Shown piece by piece: positions 33,727 through 45,064 of a DNA stretch of 64,000 nt. The DNA lies in the NCBI RefSeq assembly GCF_021596505.1, contig NZ_PJIZ01000003.1, positions 1-64,000 of the forward strand, written 5' to 3'. The position numbers and the translations under genes were made by a program. How positions within the stretch are numbered: position 1 is the first letter of the stretch; each line of letters starts with the position of its first letter. The DNA comes from Nostoc sp. CMAA1605 (GTDB lineage: Bacteria > Cyanobacteriota > Cyanobacteriia > Cyanobacteriales > Nostocaceae). A model generated the notes under the pieces. The model did not search any database, was not told where the DNA came from, and saw nothing but the letters and a program-made list of their open reading frames with translations.

Positions 33727-35940
33727 TATTTTCCCCTGTAAGCTAAAATATCGCCGATATAATTCACAACTGGGTACTACTGTATCTTTTAACTGTTTTA
33801 CCAGTCCCATACTACTGAGTTTATAAATTGTAATTGGATCTAATGATATTGCCTCTTGAGCATTAATTACCATATTTAATGCTTGTGCTAATTCTGGTTG
33901 TTCTTGTAAGACGGCTTGATGTCGTTGTAAATGAGATGAATAAATCCCCTTGGATGTAGCAGCTGTATCGAGGAATTGAGCAAAGCTAATTTCTTCACGA
34001 CTGAGATGATAAATAGCCATGTGTACTAATGCGGGATGTCCTTCCACCATAGCCATTAAATCTGCTGCTTCTTGGCTATTATTCCAATTGAGTCCATAGC
34101 GTTCGGCTAACTGCTGTACTTGCTCAAGGGTAAAGTGAGTTAATTCAATTGGTAGTCCTACATTGAAGGGAGATTGCTTTAATTGCAAGGGGACATAAAT
34201 TTCTGTTGAGTGAACTATAACTAATCTGAGTTTTTGCCAAAGTGGTTCTCTTTTGGCTTCTTCAAACCATGAACGAAATAAAGGTAAAACATCTTTCGCT
34301 ACTATAGGATGTTCAAAAATAAACTGCACTTCATCTAGAGATAAAATCAAAGGAGTTTTGATTTGTTTTAATATATGGTTGCGGAAATAGAGAGAACAAC
34401 TAATTTTACTACCAATATCTTCATCCCAATAATCATCTAGTTTAGATTCCAGTTGCAATTGACGGGTAACGTTAGCACATAGCCAGCGTAAAAACCGATT
34501 CAAATCACTTAAAATTGCATCATCAATTTGTTCTAGATTTAAGCTAGCTGTCTGATAATTTTGTCGTGTCGCATAGTCCAAAGTTCTTAGTAGCAAGGAT
34601 GTTTTACCCATTTCTCTAGGTGCTTTAATCCTGACTAATGCACCATTTTTTCTAATCGCTTCAAATACTTGTGATTCTACAGCAGTTCTTTCTATATAAA
34701 ATGGAGAATCAATAGGTACTGCACCACTGGGATAAGAGGGAAAATTAATTGTCTGATCAGGATGATTTAACTCTGGATTATGACCATTGAGTGTTGGTAA
34801 TTCAGTAATATTTACTGACAAATGTTGATGCAGCCAATCTAGATTAAATATTTTGGCATAAATTGGATTTTTAACAATTAAATTTCCTTCAAATTGGGAT
34901 ACAAGACCAGATAAGCGCAATTCTAGATACTCAGGAGAATTCTGAGCTGGAATTTTTCCCTGTTGTAAAATGTGGTAGTATATTTGCAGTAATTGTTGGC
35001 TTTTGGGCGTATTGCGGAGCAGGCGATCGCGGATGGTTCTCAAATGTTCTGGTTCGTCTTGAGATTCCCAATTATTAATGATTTGGGTGTGGACAATTTT
35101 TTCTACCCATTTGGCTACTTCATCCTCTTGATTTGGACAAGCATCTGGATGATGATTGCAATAATTGACAATTAGCCAACACAGCTTTTGAGTCAGGAAT
35201 GGCTGTCCATTAGTCCAATATAATACCTCTCGCAATACTATATTGGGATGCTTAACCTTTCCTGAGAATCCTTGTAATAAAGGTTCACTATCTTGGATTT
35301 TAAATCCTTGTAATTCAATCGCTCTACCAATATTGAAAGGAGTAGAATAGTGTTTATCTTGAATCAAATCTGAAGGTGAAGCTACTCCTAATAAAGCAAA
35401 CGATAATCGCTGGTAAGCTGGTTTGATGGCTCGATTTTCATAGCAGTGTCGAATTAGGGCAAAAAATTCATCCGTGGAAAATTTTAACCCCAGTACGTTA
35501 TCGATTTCATCGATAAAAATTACAATTTTCTGTTGAATTTGCGTCAATAAGACGGTTTCAATAAATTTATTTAAACACTGAATTGGAGATAGATCATCAT
35601 GTTCTTTCAACCAACTACGGCGATTGATTTTGAGTTGAAAACCACTTACCAACTCTTGAATAATCCCGCCATACCATTGAGAAGCTGTAATTTGCTGGCT
35701 ACCTATTCCACTTAACTCAATCTCAGCACAAATAAATCCCTGAGTCTGTAACTTATTCATCGTTCGGACTCGTAAGCTAGACTTACCCATTTGTCTAGCA
35801 TTGAGAACATAGCAATATTCAAGAGCCAATAGACTCTCATAAAGTTCAGTATCAGCTTGTCGCACCACATAAGTAAGTGCATCAGGTGGGAGGCTACCAC
35901 CTGCCTGATACCGATAGGTGGTATTAAAGTTTGCAAACAT
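33724..35940 (-). CDS. Protein with two AAA-like (AAA_35) ATPase domains
   Basis: The 738-residue protein has two AAA-like units. The first (about 10-370) starts [20 protein letters not shown] and has a Walker A-like [10 protein letters not shown] and Walker [14 protein letters not shown]. The second (about 400-735) starts [16 protein letters not shown], with [12 protein letters not shown] and [13 protein letters not shown]. Such proteins are abundant in filamentous cyanobacteria and resemble STAND-type regulatory ATPases; none to my knowledge has a firmly established role. The second unit closely resembles that of the 466-residue protein at 37712-39112. An unusual promoter region lies upstream. 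Confidence 0.82.
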   Translation of the reverse strand: MFANFNTTYRYQAGGSLPPDALTYVVRQADTELYESLLALEYCYVLNARQMGKSSLRVRTMNKLQTQGFICAEIELSGIGSQQITASQWYGGIIQELVSGFQLKINRRSWLKEHDDLSPIQCLNKFIETVLLTQIQQKIVIFIDEIDNVLGLKFSTDEFFALIRHCYENRAIKPAYQRLSFALLGVASPSDLIQDKHYSTPFNIGRAIELQGFKIQDSEPLLQGFSGKVKHPNIVLREVLYWTNGQPFLTQKLCWLIVNYCNHHPDACPNQEDEVAKWVEKIVHTQIINNWESQDEPEHLRTIRDRLLRNTPKSQQLLQIYYHILQQGKIPAQNSPEYLELRLSGLVSQFEGNLIVKNPIYAKIFNLDWLHQHLSVNITELPTLNGHNPELNHPDQTINFPSYPSGAVPIDSPFYIERTAVESQVFEAIRKNGALVRIKAPREMGKTSLLLRTLDYATRQNYQTASLNLEQIDDAILSDLNRFLRWLCANVTRQLQLESKLDDYWDEDIGSKISCSLYFRNHILKQIKTPLILSLDEVQFIFEHPIVAKDVLPLFRSWFEEAKREPLWQKLRLVIVHSTEIYVPLQLKQSPFNVGLPIELTHFTLEQVQQLAERYGLNWNNSQEAADLMAMVEGHPALVHMAIYHLSREEISFAQFLDTAATSKGIYSSHLQRHQAVLQEQPELAQALNMVINAQEAISLDPITIYKLSSMGLVKQLKDTVVPSCELYRRYFSLQGKI

Positions 35941-35994
35941 TGGTAGGAATTTACACGGCTAAAACCTGCTTCAGTGTTAATTCTCACATGGTTT

Positions 35995-36033
35995 TCAGGT
36001 TTTGAATACCTGAGTTCACCTGAATTTACCTGA
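35995..36033. promoter_or_regulatory. Phased ACCTGA repeats upstream of AAA-like gene
   Basis: ACCTGA occurs at 36008, 36018 and 36028, an exact 10-base period, with the inverted TCAGGT at 35995-36000. Helically phased sites of this kind suggest a regulator binding cooperatively on one face of the DNA. Confidence 0.4.
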
Positions 36034-36065
36034 ATTTAACTCAATTGTCTAGAGTTCAGGAAATC

Positions 36066-36084
36066 TTAAGATCACTGATCTTAA
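36066..36084. promoter_or_regulatory. Palindrome TTAAGATC-ACT-GATCTTAA
   Basis: A perfect 8-base inverted repeat with a 3-base centre lies about 125 bases upstream of the AAA-like ATG. It is a candidate operator for a dimeric regulator. Confidence 0.4.
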
Positions 36085-36535
36085 CTCAACTCTTAATTGC
36101 CAAAATCCAGGATACTAATGAAAGATGATTAAAAGGTGTTAGAAAAGTGTTTGGATGTAACTTTTAAATGTATTCAGGTTTACACTCCCTTAAAAGGCTA
36201 CGTGTAGACACAAGTCTGATAACCCAGTCCTAAAACGTTTTGATCTCGCCTAAGCTCCCTTAAAACAGAGGGGACAAGAATCAAAATCCCCTTTTTTCAG
36301 GGGAGCCACTGTGTTAAATGGGTTTCCCAGATTAAAACAAGTGGTGTGGATTTAGGGGGAGCTAAACTGATTCGAGACATCATGAATAAAATTTTAAACA
36401 TCTTTTGAGTTTGCCGACTAAAACGAAAACTTAAATCAAAATCATAAGTCGAATTATCCTGAGTGAAAACTAAAGGACATTAATAACAAGTTATTTCATA
36501 TCTTTTCAAAAAAATTTACAGGGTAAGTATGTAAT

Positions 36536-37462
36536 ATGGCTACTCGTAAAATTATTCTCCATACTCTCAGATGTGACAAAGCCGAAGACTATTTTGGCGG
36601 TGATGAAACCCTTCTAGAAGTCTTCACTGACGGACAACAGCGCAGTCAAATTAAAAAAGATATGAAAGCCGGAGACACCTGGCTATTAGGTAAATCATTT
36701 AATTTTAGTCAAGATGCAACAATCAAGTTATGGGATGAATATAAGCCATCATGGCGCGATCCTAATTACTTTTTGGGTGAATTTAAGGTAGGTGGTCTGG
36801 ATGTTAATTTTGGCATTGCTAAATTTACCAAAGGAGCAGATTATACTTTGACCTACACAGTCACTACTGACCGCCAACCCCAAGTTCCTCCTCAGACTTC
36901 ATCTCATGTCACCATTGAAATACTTGATGTTTACTGTAGTAATACAGAAAATCCTACCAATGTAGACGATATTTACATTCTGGGTGGCGTGACAGTTTTT
37001 GATACCCAGACATCTACATTGGATACGAAACAAGCCAAGCCTGTCTTAACTAAACCTGTTGCGATTAGTCACGGTCAAACACAACCAATTCCTTTCGTTG
37101 TGTTTGATGCTGATGTCAAAACCAATTCTGCCATATATTTAGAAATGGCAGCATATAGTGAAGATTTTACAAAAGATTGGAGTCAATACCTAGTCTGGCT
37201 GGGTATTGCCAGGACGGCTATTCGGACAATAGTTAATACAGTGGCCATATTGATAGCTGGTGCTTTAGTAAATATTGTCTTAGTGGGACTGAATCAATTT
37301 GCGGGTTGGGATAAGGATGAAAGGTTAGGTATTCAGACACACACAATTATGGTGCAGGATATGAAGCCTGGAGAAACTATTTATGACTGGAGGATGATGG
37401 AAACTGGTTTAGGTCGGTCTACTGGTGACTATAAAGTTAGATACAAAATTACGGTGAGATAA
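36536..37462 (+). CDS. Unrecognised protein with repeated beta-rich domains and a membrane segment
   Basis: I do not recognise this 308-residue protein. Two similar N-terminal segments are visible: residues 5-33 (IILHTLRCDKAEDYFGGDE...) and about 122-155 (VTIEILDVYCSNTENP...DDIYILG). Both have a beta strand, a Cys, an acidic loop and a further strand, as in C2-like or other beta-sandwich folds. A hydrophobic helix follows near residues 222-250 (IRTIVNTVAILIAGALVNIV), then a beta-rich C-terminus. It is divergent from one AAA-like gene and convergent with another. Function is unknown; a membrane-acting effector is only one possibility. Confidence 0.7.
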   Translation: MATRKIILHTLRCDKAEDYFGGDETLLEVFTDGQQRSQIKKDMKAGDTWLLGKSFNFSQDATIKLWDEYKPSWRDPNYFLGEFKVGGLDVNFGIAKFTKGADYTLTYTVTTDRQPQVPPQTSSHVTIEILDVYCSNTENPTNVDDIYILGGVTVFDTQTSTLDTKQAKPVLTKPVAISHGQTQPIPFVVFDADVKTNSAIYLEMAAYSEDFTKDWSQYLVWLGIARTAIRTIVNTVAILIAGALVNIVLVGLNQFAGWDKDERLGIQTHTIMVQDMKPGETIYDWRMMETGLGRSTGDYKVRYKITVR

Positions 37463-37504
37463 TCCATCCTTAGACTCAAATCTAGTGGTTGAACCTAGTT
37501 AAAC

Positions 37505-37680
37505 CAATTCGCAATTCGCAATTCGCAATTCGCAACGATGCTCCCGCCCCGCTTCTCTACGAGACGCTACCGCGAACGCTAACGCAATGGACTAACATCC
37601 CGCTACGCTAACGCAATGAACTTCTCTTCTCTACGAGAGGCTGCGCCAACGAGACGCTAACGCAATTACGTGTTGTAACA
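37505..37680. repeat. Composite repeat with AATTCGC heptamers and inserted modules
   Basis: It starts with four AATTCGC heptamers and AACGATGCTCCCGCCCCGCT, ends with CGCAATTACGTGTTGTAAC, and carries about 110 bases of modules (CTCTACGAGACGCT and CGCTAACGCAATG units) in between. The two ends match the reverse complement of 1863-1927, which lacks the modules. Confidence 0.7.
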
Positions 37681-37711
37681 GGGACTGAAACACCCTAAAT
37701 TTAGTTAAACA

Positions 37712-39112
37712 CTAATTTAAATTCATTTGAGTCCGCAAAATGTCACTGAAATAATTACGATACAGTTGACAACGGGGTTCTACTTCATTGCCGACGAGCT
37801 TGATTAAACCCATACTCTGTAACTGATAAGCTGATAATGCTTCTAATTGCACCGGTTTACTGGATGCAATTACTGTTTGAAATGCTGCTAAAAGTTTTGG
37901 TTCTTGTTGTAAACTCAACCAATATTCTCTGAGGTGATGGCGATAGATACCTGCGTCTGTTGTAGCTTCAATTAATAATCTTTCTAGGGTAATATTGGGA
38001 TAACTAATCAGGTGAGAAAATGCCTGTTGCAACAGATAAGGATGTCCACCCACTAATTGCATTAATGGTTCTACAAAAGTAACACCTCTGGCTAATCCAT
38101 ATTGTGCGGCAAATACTTGCACTTCTTCTTTAGTTAATTCTGGTAACTCAATGGGTAAGCCAACATTAAAAGGTGATTGGTTAATGTTGAGGCGGATATA
38201 AACATCGGTGGCGTGAGCGATGATTAGGCGCAGTTTTTTCCAGTTTTGACGACTTCTAGCTTTCTCATACCAAGAACGTAATAACCCGAAAAAGTCTTCG
38301 TAAACTTCAGGATAGGGGAAAAGTACATCGACATCATCTAGACATAAAACTAAAGGACTATCAGTATCGGCTAGGAGATATTCTTCTAAATAAGTCGTGC
38401 AGCTGACTTTGGCACCAATACCTTCTTCATCCCAATATTCATCGATATGATTAGGTAGGTGCAGTTCTCGATTGAGATTAAGACAAAACCAACGCAGAAA
38501 TTTATTCAGGTTGGTAAAGTGAGTTTTGCGATCTGCCATCTCCAAACTAAAGCTAACTGTGCGATAACCTTGCTGTGCTGCTTTCATTAATAATCGCTCT
38601 AGTAAGGAAGTCTTACCCATGAGTTTGGGTGCTTTGATTCGCATCAGAGAACCTGGTTGCAGCAAGGTTTCATAACATAGGGATTCTAGGGGATGACGAC
38701 TGACATAAAAATCTTGAGATGAGAATGAATAGGTAGGAGCAACAGTTTCTAGGAAGTTACTATTGTGATGTTGATGATTAGCAGTGCTGGTTTCTGGAAT
38801 GGATAGGTAATCTGTTGTCATCAACTGTTGATCCCAATATTTTTGCTCCCATGTACGTTTGAGTGCTTCCTTAAAATTACTCTTTCTGACTTTTTCCCCT
38901 AAAGAATCCGTTAATAATTTCCATAACTTGGGGGCAACATCTTGACTAATATAGCTAGTGGAATACTGGTTTTTAGCGGCAATTTGATCGTACTCTTCTC
39001 TTGCCCAAGAGCCTTTAAGGACAATGATTTCGACATCGCTTAACTTTCTCGCAAACTTTGTAAACACTGCTTGGTTAGCGATGTTAATTGCTGCATCCAG
39101 GTTAAAAATCAT
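37712..39112 (-). CDS. AAA-like protein with N-terminal vMAP-type HTH domain
   Basis: The 466-residue protein has an N-terminal domain (about 10-85, LSDVEIIVLKGSWAREEYDQ...) matching the predicted HTH at the start of vWA-MoxR-associated and other cyanobacterial STAND-like proteins, then an AAA-like domain (about 130-460) with KAPKLMGKTSLLERLL and LVLCLDDVDVLF. I choose ATG 39112; a frame from TTG 39163 would add 17 residues and overlap the kinase gene, and the HTH family normally starts close to this ATG. The AAA part strongly resembles the second unit of the protein at 33724-35940. The domain pattern suggests a signalling or conflict role; function is unknown. Confidence 0.8.
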   Translation of the reverse strand: MIFNLDAAINIANQAVFTKFARKLSDVEIIVLKGSWAREEYDQIAAKNQYSTSYISQDVAPKLWKLLTDSLGEKVRKSNFKEALKRTWEQKYWDQQLMTTDYLSIPETSTANHQHHNSNFLETVAPTYSFSSQDFYVSRHPLESLCYETLLQPGSLMRIKAPKLMGKTSLLERLLMKAAQQGYRTVSFSLEMADRKTHFTNLNKFLRWFCLNLNRELHLPNHIDEYWDEEGIGAKVSCTTYLEEYLLADTDSPLVLCLDDVDVLFPYPEVYEDFFGLLRSWYEKARSRQNWKKLRLIIAHATDVYIRLNINQSPFNVGLPIELPELTKEEVQVFAAQYGLARGVTFVEPLMQLVGGHPYLLQQAFSHLISYPNITLERLLIEATTDAGIYRHHLREYWLSLQQEPKLLAAFQTVIASSKPVQLEALSAYQLQSMGLIKLVGNEVEPRCQLYRNYFSDILRTQMNLN

Positions 39113-39146
39113 AACAATTGTTAGTGCAACTGCTGCTATAGTCTTA

Positions 39147-42100
39147 TTATCTATAACATTCAATCCAACGACTATTAAAAATTAATTCGTAAATTCGGTT
39201 GTGGACTTTTAAAGCACCTTGTTCTTTAATTACCAAGCCGGATAAGAGCAGTTCTCGTTCGTCTAGACTATCCATAGAATTGACCTGTCCTAATTCCAGG
39301 ATTTGCTGATATAGGTCTAGCATTTTGGTGGGTTGCCGATCGCCTTTAAGGATGCGATCGCGTATAGTTTTTAAATGTTCTGGTTCGTCTTGGGCTTCCC
39401 AATCTGCGATAATGTTGGTTTGAACTAGGTTTTCTACCCACGCTTTTTCTGTTTTGGCAGGGATAGAGGATGCAGCAGTGCGGATCATTTGGCAAATTTT
39501 TTGAGTTAAAAATGGCTGGCCATTAGTCCAAAATAAAACTTCTTTCAGCACTGCTTGGGGGTTGCTCACTTTATCAGTCAATCCTAGTAAGAGGGGTTGC
39601 GCTTCGTCCATTTGAAAGCCACGCAAATGAATCGCTTGACCTATATTAAAAGGAGTTTTGCGATAGTCGGTGATTAAATCACCAGGTGTAGCCACTCCAA
39701 ATAAACCGAAACACAATCGCTGATACTCTGAGTTGATATTGCGTTGATTATAGCAGGAGCGAATCAGGGCAAAAAAGTCATTGACGGAAAAATCTAAGCC
39801 CAACACACAATCAATTTCATCAAAGAAGATAATAATTTGCGGTGGTACATCACTATCTGGTGTTGTCACTTCCCGTAACAAAACTTCTTCAAAGAACAGA
39901 CTCAATCGCTGTACGGGAGAGATATCTAGTTTATCTTGCCACCAGGCTTTTAAATTCACCTTCCCCAGTAAATCAAAACTTTGCCAAAGTTCCACAGCCA
40001 GACCTTTGTACCACTGATCTGGGGTAATATTTTCATTGCCAATGCGAGTCATATCAATGGCTACGCAAGCAATACCCTCTTGTTGCAAGTGGTGCATCAT
40101 CCGCACCATGAGACTAGATTTACCCATTTGTCGGGTGTTGAGGGTATAACAAAACTCGCCACTCTTCAAGGCTTTGTAGAGATAACGATCAGCCGATCGC
40201 ACTACATAAGTAGGTGCATCAATCGGTAAACTCCCACCTACTTGATAATCATAATCGGAGGCTGTTTCACCACTTTTGAGTAGAGCATTTTCAAATTCCA
40301 ATTTGGCTTGAGTGGCTTTGAGAATTTCTAGAGTTTGTGTGAGTTCTTGGGTACGTTCTTGTACTTTTTCTTCTAGTGTGGCATAGAGACGGGAATTTTC
40401 AATGGAGATGGCAGCTTGGCTAGAAAGAATATTTAAGATTTGGACACGATCTGATGTGAATGCGCCAGTGACTAAATTATTTTCTAAATAGACAATACCG
40501 CTTAATTTGCCTTGGGTGAGGAGAGGTGTACAGAGAATAGATTTAGGTTGAGTGGTGATAATGTAGGCATCACGGGTAAATTGTCCGTTTTGAGTAGCGT
40601 CATCAAGCACTACATTATCTTGGGTGTGGGCGACGTAGTTGATGATAGCAGACGATAGCAGGGGTTTTTGTGTGAATTTATCTAGTGAATCTACTGGTAT
40701 GGATTGTATTATAATGTCAGTTGTGGTAGCGATCGCTTCTATCACCCACTGTTCTTGAGAATGCAGCAATAAAAAGCCTGTTTGCGCGCCAGCATTCTCA
40801 ATCACCATTTTCATTAACTTTGCCAACAGTTTGTCAAGAATAATTTCTTCTGCCAAAGCTTGAGAGGCTTTAATGACTGTGGTTAAATCCAGTAGTTTGC
40901 CATCACCTCCAGTTGTGGAGATAGTGGGGCTGAAGCTTTTAGTTGTTTCTTGGTTTGTATTGATAGTAAGATACTGGGGGTATTCTGTTTCTAATTGTTT
41001 TACTTTGGCTTTAGCTCCCCAAAGGGTGTAACAATGGTGTGCATTTTTTAAATATAACTGACCGATTTCTTCCCTACCGATAGCTAAATAAAATTCTGCT
41101 GCTCGTTCATAGGCTAGTGCTTCTTCATGAAGAAATTCATATTTTTTCGCACCTTTTATAGCTTGCTCATAAAGTTCTTCTGCTTGCCAAGTTTTTCCTA
41201 AAGCACGGGCTTTTTCAGCAGCAACTAAATCATATTTATGCTGAAAATTTTCTGGACAGTGACTAGCCCATAATTTCAGACTTTCCTGATTTTTATTTAC
41301 TTGCTTGATTAATTTTCTGCGTTCTTTGACATCACAAGTATGATAGTAAGCAAGTAACGCAAGAGAAAAATAAAAATTGTGCTGTGGTGCTGTTAAATAT
41401 GAACTAGAAGCATTAGCATATTTTTCTGCATTAATTGCATTAACGGCAGCTTGATAATGGTTTTTGAAAAAATAAAAATAAATCGTCTTGGCAAAATATA
41501 CAAAGAAGGTTAACCAGTCATTATGACCTTGAATCCAGTTGTTTAAATATTCCTTCTCTTCTTCTAGAGAATTACCAACAATTAAACCTTCAATTTGATT
41601 TTTTGATAATAAACTAGTTGATATCTTAGAAAATATTTCTATAGAGTAGATACAAAACTGTTGTTTTAATTTTTTAATCGCTTTAGCATATTTTTTGTAA
41701 TCACTTTCAACCTCTTCTAAATTTTGTCCAGATAAAAATCTGATGAGACAATAATTGATCGCTACATAGGAAGCAAATTCATTTTCTCCTGTATCTATAC
41801 CAGTTTTAAATCCATGTATTAATTGATTGTGTGCTACTGTGTTTCCAAGCGATTCTTTCCAATGCCATATTTGGCCGTAATACATTTGTAAAACGAAAGC
41901 TTCTAATTTAGAGATGTTAAATCTTTCTAGAAGGTTAAGAGCCAGCTTACCAAACTTATATCCATGACTGATATCTTTTTTTACACTGCCTAGCAGCATT
42001 CCGTAAGTACAGTATATATAGGGTGCTTGGGTTGGATTGCCATACTTTATACAGATATTAATCTGAGTTAATATTACTTCAACAAATAAAGTAAAATTTG

Positions 42101-44927
42101 TTGTATGTGTGGCGGATATAATCTGTTGAAGTAGTAGGATAACGGCTATCTGCGATCGCTCGGTCATTACTGGCAAATTAGCCAAATTTTCAATGTCTTT
42201 ACCTTGGAGAAAGGATTCTATCAAGTCTTGTTGATGTGAAATTTTATATTCTACATCACTAGTTTCTTGAGGAAGATTTACACCAAATTCTAGTAAAGAT
42301 TGAAGTGCAGTATCTATAGCCAGATCAGGTTTAAATGTAGTGTAATAGTAAGCTATTTTCAAGTGATTAACTTTAGTTTTATCAAAAATATCGCTAATTT
42401 TTTCCAAAACTAGTTCTGACAGTTCTTCAAATTGGCTAAACTTAGTATTTAAATACAGCAATTCCAATGTTTCTGTATGCAATTCAAACGTCAAATTATA
42501 CTTTTCATCCCAGCTATTAGATGCTAATAAATTTAGTCCGTTTTCTAAATATTTTAAAGCAGGTTCATAAGCTGTTGATTGCTTGGATTTTCTCCCAGCT
42601 TGCAGATTTAATTCAGCTAGATTATCTTTTTCTATTTGCTCAGTAATTAAATCTGCGCCTTCATTGAGTTGGTTGACAACATTAAAAATTTTTTCTTCTA
42701 AATCATTTGCTGGATTATTATTCAATAACAAACGACCTATTTGTAGATGTAGAGCTTTTTTATCATCATCTAAAATCAGGCTATAAGCAGCTTGCTGAAC
42801 TCGATCATGCAAAAACTTATAGGGAATATATTTGGGAGCTTGCGGAATGAAAGTATTCTTACCAGACACTTCTTCCTGACTCCATAGCAGTGGCAGCTTA
42901 TAGTCATTATTTAAAGGTAGAATTAAACCTTCTTTGATTGCTGGTTGTAATTCTTGGGCTGTAACTGGTGGAGATTTGCTATTAACAATAGAGAGCATAT
43001 CTAAATTAAATTTATTTCCTATACAAGCAGCTAATTTTAAAATATTCTGTGTATTTTCATCTAAGTTATTAATCTTTCTCACCATTAACTCAACTACATT
43101 ATCGGTTAATCCTACTTTTTGAATTTGCTCAATATTCCACTGCCAGAAACAAGCTTGACTTTCTTTTTGTGTCATCAAAAATTGAGGAGCATTAAAAAGC
43201 AGTAGTTTTTCACCGTATAATGTTTGTAGTAATTGAGTGACGAAAAACGCATTACCACCAGTTTTTTCATTCACTAAATTAGCTAGAGGTTTTACATTTT
43301 CTACTGAGCAATGAAGAGTATCTGCAATTAACTGATTAATATAAGCCAGTTTCAAAGGCTGTAAAACAACTTGATTAACTATAACTTCAGCTTTTTTAAC
43401 CTGTTCTAAAGTGTGCATTAAAGGGTGAGTCAAGTCAACTTCATTATCTCGGTATGCACCTATAATCATTAAATATTGGCTATCAGCATTCGTTATTAAT
43501 CGCTCAATTAAACTTAAAGATGGTAAATCTGCCCACTGTAAATCATCAAAGAATATCACTAAGGGATGTTCTTTTTGACTAAAAACACTAATAAATCTTT
43601 CAAAGCACAAATTAAAACGGTTTTGTGATTCGTTTGCGCCTAGTTGCTCAATAGATGGTTGTTTACCGATAATTTTTTCCAACTCAGGAATAATATCGAT
43701 CATAATTTGAGCATTATTTTCTAAAGCTGCTAGTATTTTTTCTTGCCAAGTTTGGAGTATTATTTCTGCTTCACTCAGAAGTTGACGAATTAAGTCTTGA
43801 AAGGCTTGTGTAATTGCTGCGTAGGGAATATCTCTTTGTAATTGGTTAAATTTGCCCTGTATGAAATATCCTCGCTGGCGTGTAATAGGTTTATTAATTT
43901 CATTAACTAAAGCAGATTTACCAATTCCTGAATAACCAGAAATTATTATCATTTCAGTGTTGCCTTGACTGACAGATTCAAAGGCATTTAATAGCTGAGT
44001 TATTTCTTGTTCTCGTCCATATAATTTCTGAGGGATATGAAATTTATCAGTAATATCATAATCTCCCAATGTAAACTCAGAAATTATTTTTATAGTCTTT
44101 AATTCTTGCAAACAAATTTCTAAATCAGCTTTAATTCCCCAAGCACTTTGGTATCTTTCTTCTGGTGTTTTAGCTAATAACTTCATGACAATATTAGAAA
44201 CTGTCAAAGGGATAGAAGATATTAGTTTATGCGGTGGCTGTGGATGTTGTGCAAGATGACAGTGAACTAATTCTATCGGATCATTAGTTACAAAGGGAAG
44301 TTGTCGAGTTAAAAGTTCATAAAAAGTGACACCTAGAGAATAAAAATCACTGCGGTAATCTATACTTCGGTTCATTCTACCAGTTTGTTCTGGAGCAATA
44401 TAAGCTAATGTTCCTTCTAATTGGTTGATATTACAAAGCTGCTGATTTTCTTGAGAGAGACTGCTAGAAATTCCAAAGTCAATAATTTTTAGTATTCCTG
44501 TTTCTGGATTATAAACTATGTTAGCTGAGTTAATATCTTTATGAATAATATTTGCAGCGTGTATAGTAGCTAAACTTTCAGTAATTTTAATAGCAATTGT
44601 GAGAAATTCTTCTAATTTAAAATAATGTTTAGAGGTTAAAAGATTTAGTGATTGCCCACCAAAGTCTTCTAAAATAATGACTGGAGAATTGTTATATCGC
44701 TGTAGGTCATAAGCTTGAACAATATTATTTGTCTTGAATAAGCGAATGATTTCATATTCTTGTTTATATCGGGTTAACTCGGATGGACTGGGGTAATTTT
44801 CTTTGAGAATTTTCAGAATAATTGGTTGATTATTTAGCTTGAGAATACCTCGATAAACTAACGAATTTGAACTTTCATAGATTTTTTCTATGACTTGGTA
44901 ATTTGTTGCATTATCCCTGAACAACAT
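39147..44927 (-). CDS. Giant Ser/Thr kinase-AAA ATPase-GAF protein with C-terminal AAA-like domain
   Basis: The 1926-residue protein has a Hanks-type kinase (1 to about 270; [14 protein letters not shown] and IIDFGISS), an AAA ATPase (about 300-560; [11 protein letters not shown] and [12 protein letters not shown]), a long helical repeat region (about 650-1320), a GAF domain (about 1345-1510), a coiled coil ([20 protein letters not shown]) and a C-terminal AAA_35-like domain (about 1560-1926; [12 protein letters not shown] and [14 protein letters not shown]). The first part equals the HstK-type layout (kinase-AAA-GAF-histidine kinase), but the histidine kinase is replaced by an AAA-like domain, like those of the two neighbouring genes. 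The kinase substrate is unknown. Confidence 0.88.
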   Translation of the reverse strand: MLFRDNATNYQVIEKIYESSNSLVYRGILKLNNQPIILKILKENYPSPSELTRYKQEYEIIRLFKTNNIVQAYDLQRYNNSPVIILEDFGGQSLNLLTSKHYFKLEEFLTIAIKITESLATIHAANIIHKDINSANIVYNPETGILKIIDFGISSSLSQENQQLCNINQLEGTLAYIAPEQTGRMNRSIDYRSDFYSLGVTFYELLTRQLPFVTNDPIELVHCHLAQHPQPPHKLISSIPLTVSNIVMKLLAKTPEERYQSAWGIKADLEICLQELKTIKIISEFTLGDYDITDKFHIPQKLYGREQEITQLLNAFESVSQGNTEMIIISGYSGIGKSALVNEINKPITRQRGYFIQGKFNQLQRDIPYAAITQAFQDLIRQLLSEAEIILQTWQEKILAALENNAQIMIDIIPELEKIIGKQPSIEQLGANESQNRFNLCFERFISVFSQKEHPLVIFFDDLQWADLPSLSLIERLITNADSQYLMIIGAYRDNEVDLTHPLMHTLEQVKKAEVIVNQVVLQPLKLAYINQLIADTLHCSVENVKPLANLVNEKTGGNAFFVTQLLQTLYGEKLLLFNAPQFLMTQKESQACFWQWNIEQIQKVGLTDNVVELMVRKINNLDENTQNILKLAACIGNKFNLDMLSIVNSKSPPVTAQELQPAIKEGLILPLNNDYKLPLLWSQEEVSGKNTFIPQAPKYIPYKFLHDRVQQAAYSLILDDDKKALHLQIGRLLLNNNPANDLEEKIFNVVNQLNEGADLITEQIEKDNLAELNLQAGRKSKQSTAYEPALKYLENGLNLLASNSWDEKYNLTFELHTETLELLYLNTKFSQFEELSELVLEKISDIFDKTKVNHLKIAYYYTTFKPDLAIDTALQSLLEFGVNLPQETSDVEYKISHQQDLIESFLQGKDIENLANLPVMTERSQIAVILLLQQIISATHTTNFTLFVEVILTQINICIKYGNPTQAPYIYCTYGMLLGSVKKDISHGYKFGKLALNLLERFNISKLEAFVLQMYYGQIWHWKESLGNTVAHNQLIHGFKTGIDTGENEFASYVAINYCLIRFLSGQNLEEVESDYKKYAKAIKKLKQQFCIYSIEIFSKISTSLLSKNQIEGLIVGNSLEEEKEYLNNWIQGHNDWLTFFVYFAKTIYFYFFKNHYQAAVNAINAEKYANASSSYLTAPQHNFYFSLALLAYYHTCDVKERRKLIKQVNKNQESLKLWASHCPENFQHKYDLVAAEKARALGKTWQAEELYEQAIKGAKKYEFLHEEALAYERAAEFYLAIGREEIGQLYLKNAHHCYTLWGAKAKVKQLETEYPQYLTINTNQETTKSFSPTISTTGGDGKLLDLTTVIKASQALAEEIILDKLLAKLMKMVIENAGAQTGFLLLHSQEQWVIEAIATTTDIIIQSIPVDSLDKFTQKPLLSSAIINYVAHTQDNVVLDDATQNGQFTRDAYIITTQPKSILCTPLLTQGKLSGIVYLENNLVTGAFTSDRVQILNILSSQAAISIENSRLYATLEEKVQERTQELTQTLEILKATQAKLEFENALLKSGETASDYDYQVGGSLPIDAPTYVVRSADRYLYKALKSGEFCYTLNTRQMGKSSLMVRMMHHLQQEGIACVAIDMTRIGNENITPDQWYKGLAVELWQSFDLLGKVNLKAWWQDKLDISPVQRLSLFFEEVLLREVTTPDSDVPPQIIIFFDEIDCVLGLDFSVNDFFALIRSCYNQRNINSEYQRLCFGLFGVATPGDLITDYRKTPFNIGQAIHLRGFQMDEAQPLLLGLTDKVSNPQAVLKEVLFWTNGQPFLTQKICQMIRTAASSIPAKTEKAWVENLVQTNIIADWEAQDEPEHLKTIRDRILKGDRQPTKMLDLYQQILELGQVNSMDSLDERELLLSGLVIKEQGALKVHNRIYELIFNSRWIECYR

Positions 44928-45064
44928 AAAACGGTTTGTGATTGTAATATTGAAAATATTTTAAACCTTTATAAATAAAAAATCATCTTCAACTGTAAAT
45001 TTTCAATTCTAAAATTTGAAAATTCATAATTAAAGATGATAATGCGTTAAAATTTTAAATTTTT

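Larger units (their letters stand above)
35941..36535. other. 595-base non-coding region between divergent genes, with repeats
   Basis: No gene is visible. It carries ACCTGA repeats (35995-36033), the palindrome at 36066-36084, a unit at 36181-36220 resembling 30580-30610 (AAAAGGCTACGTGTAG), and a C-run/G-run hairpin near 36288-36304. Confidence 0.6.
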
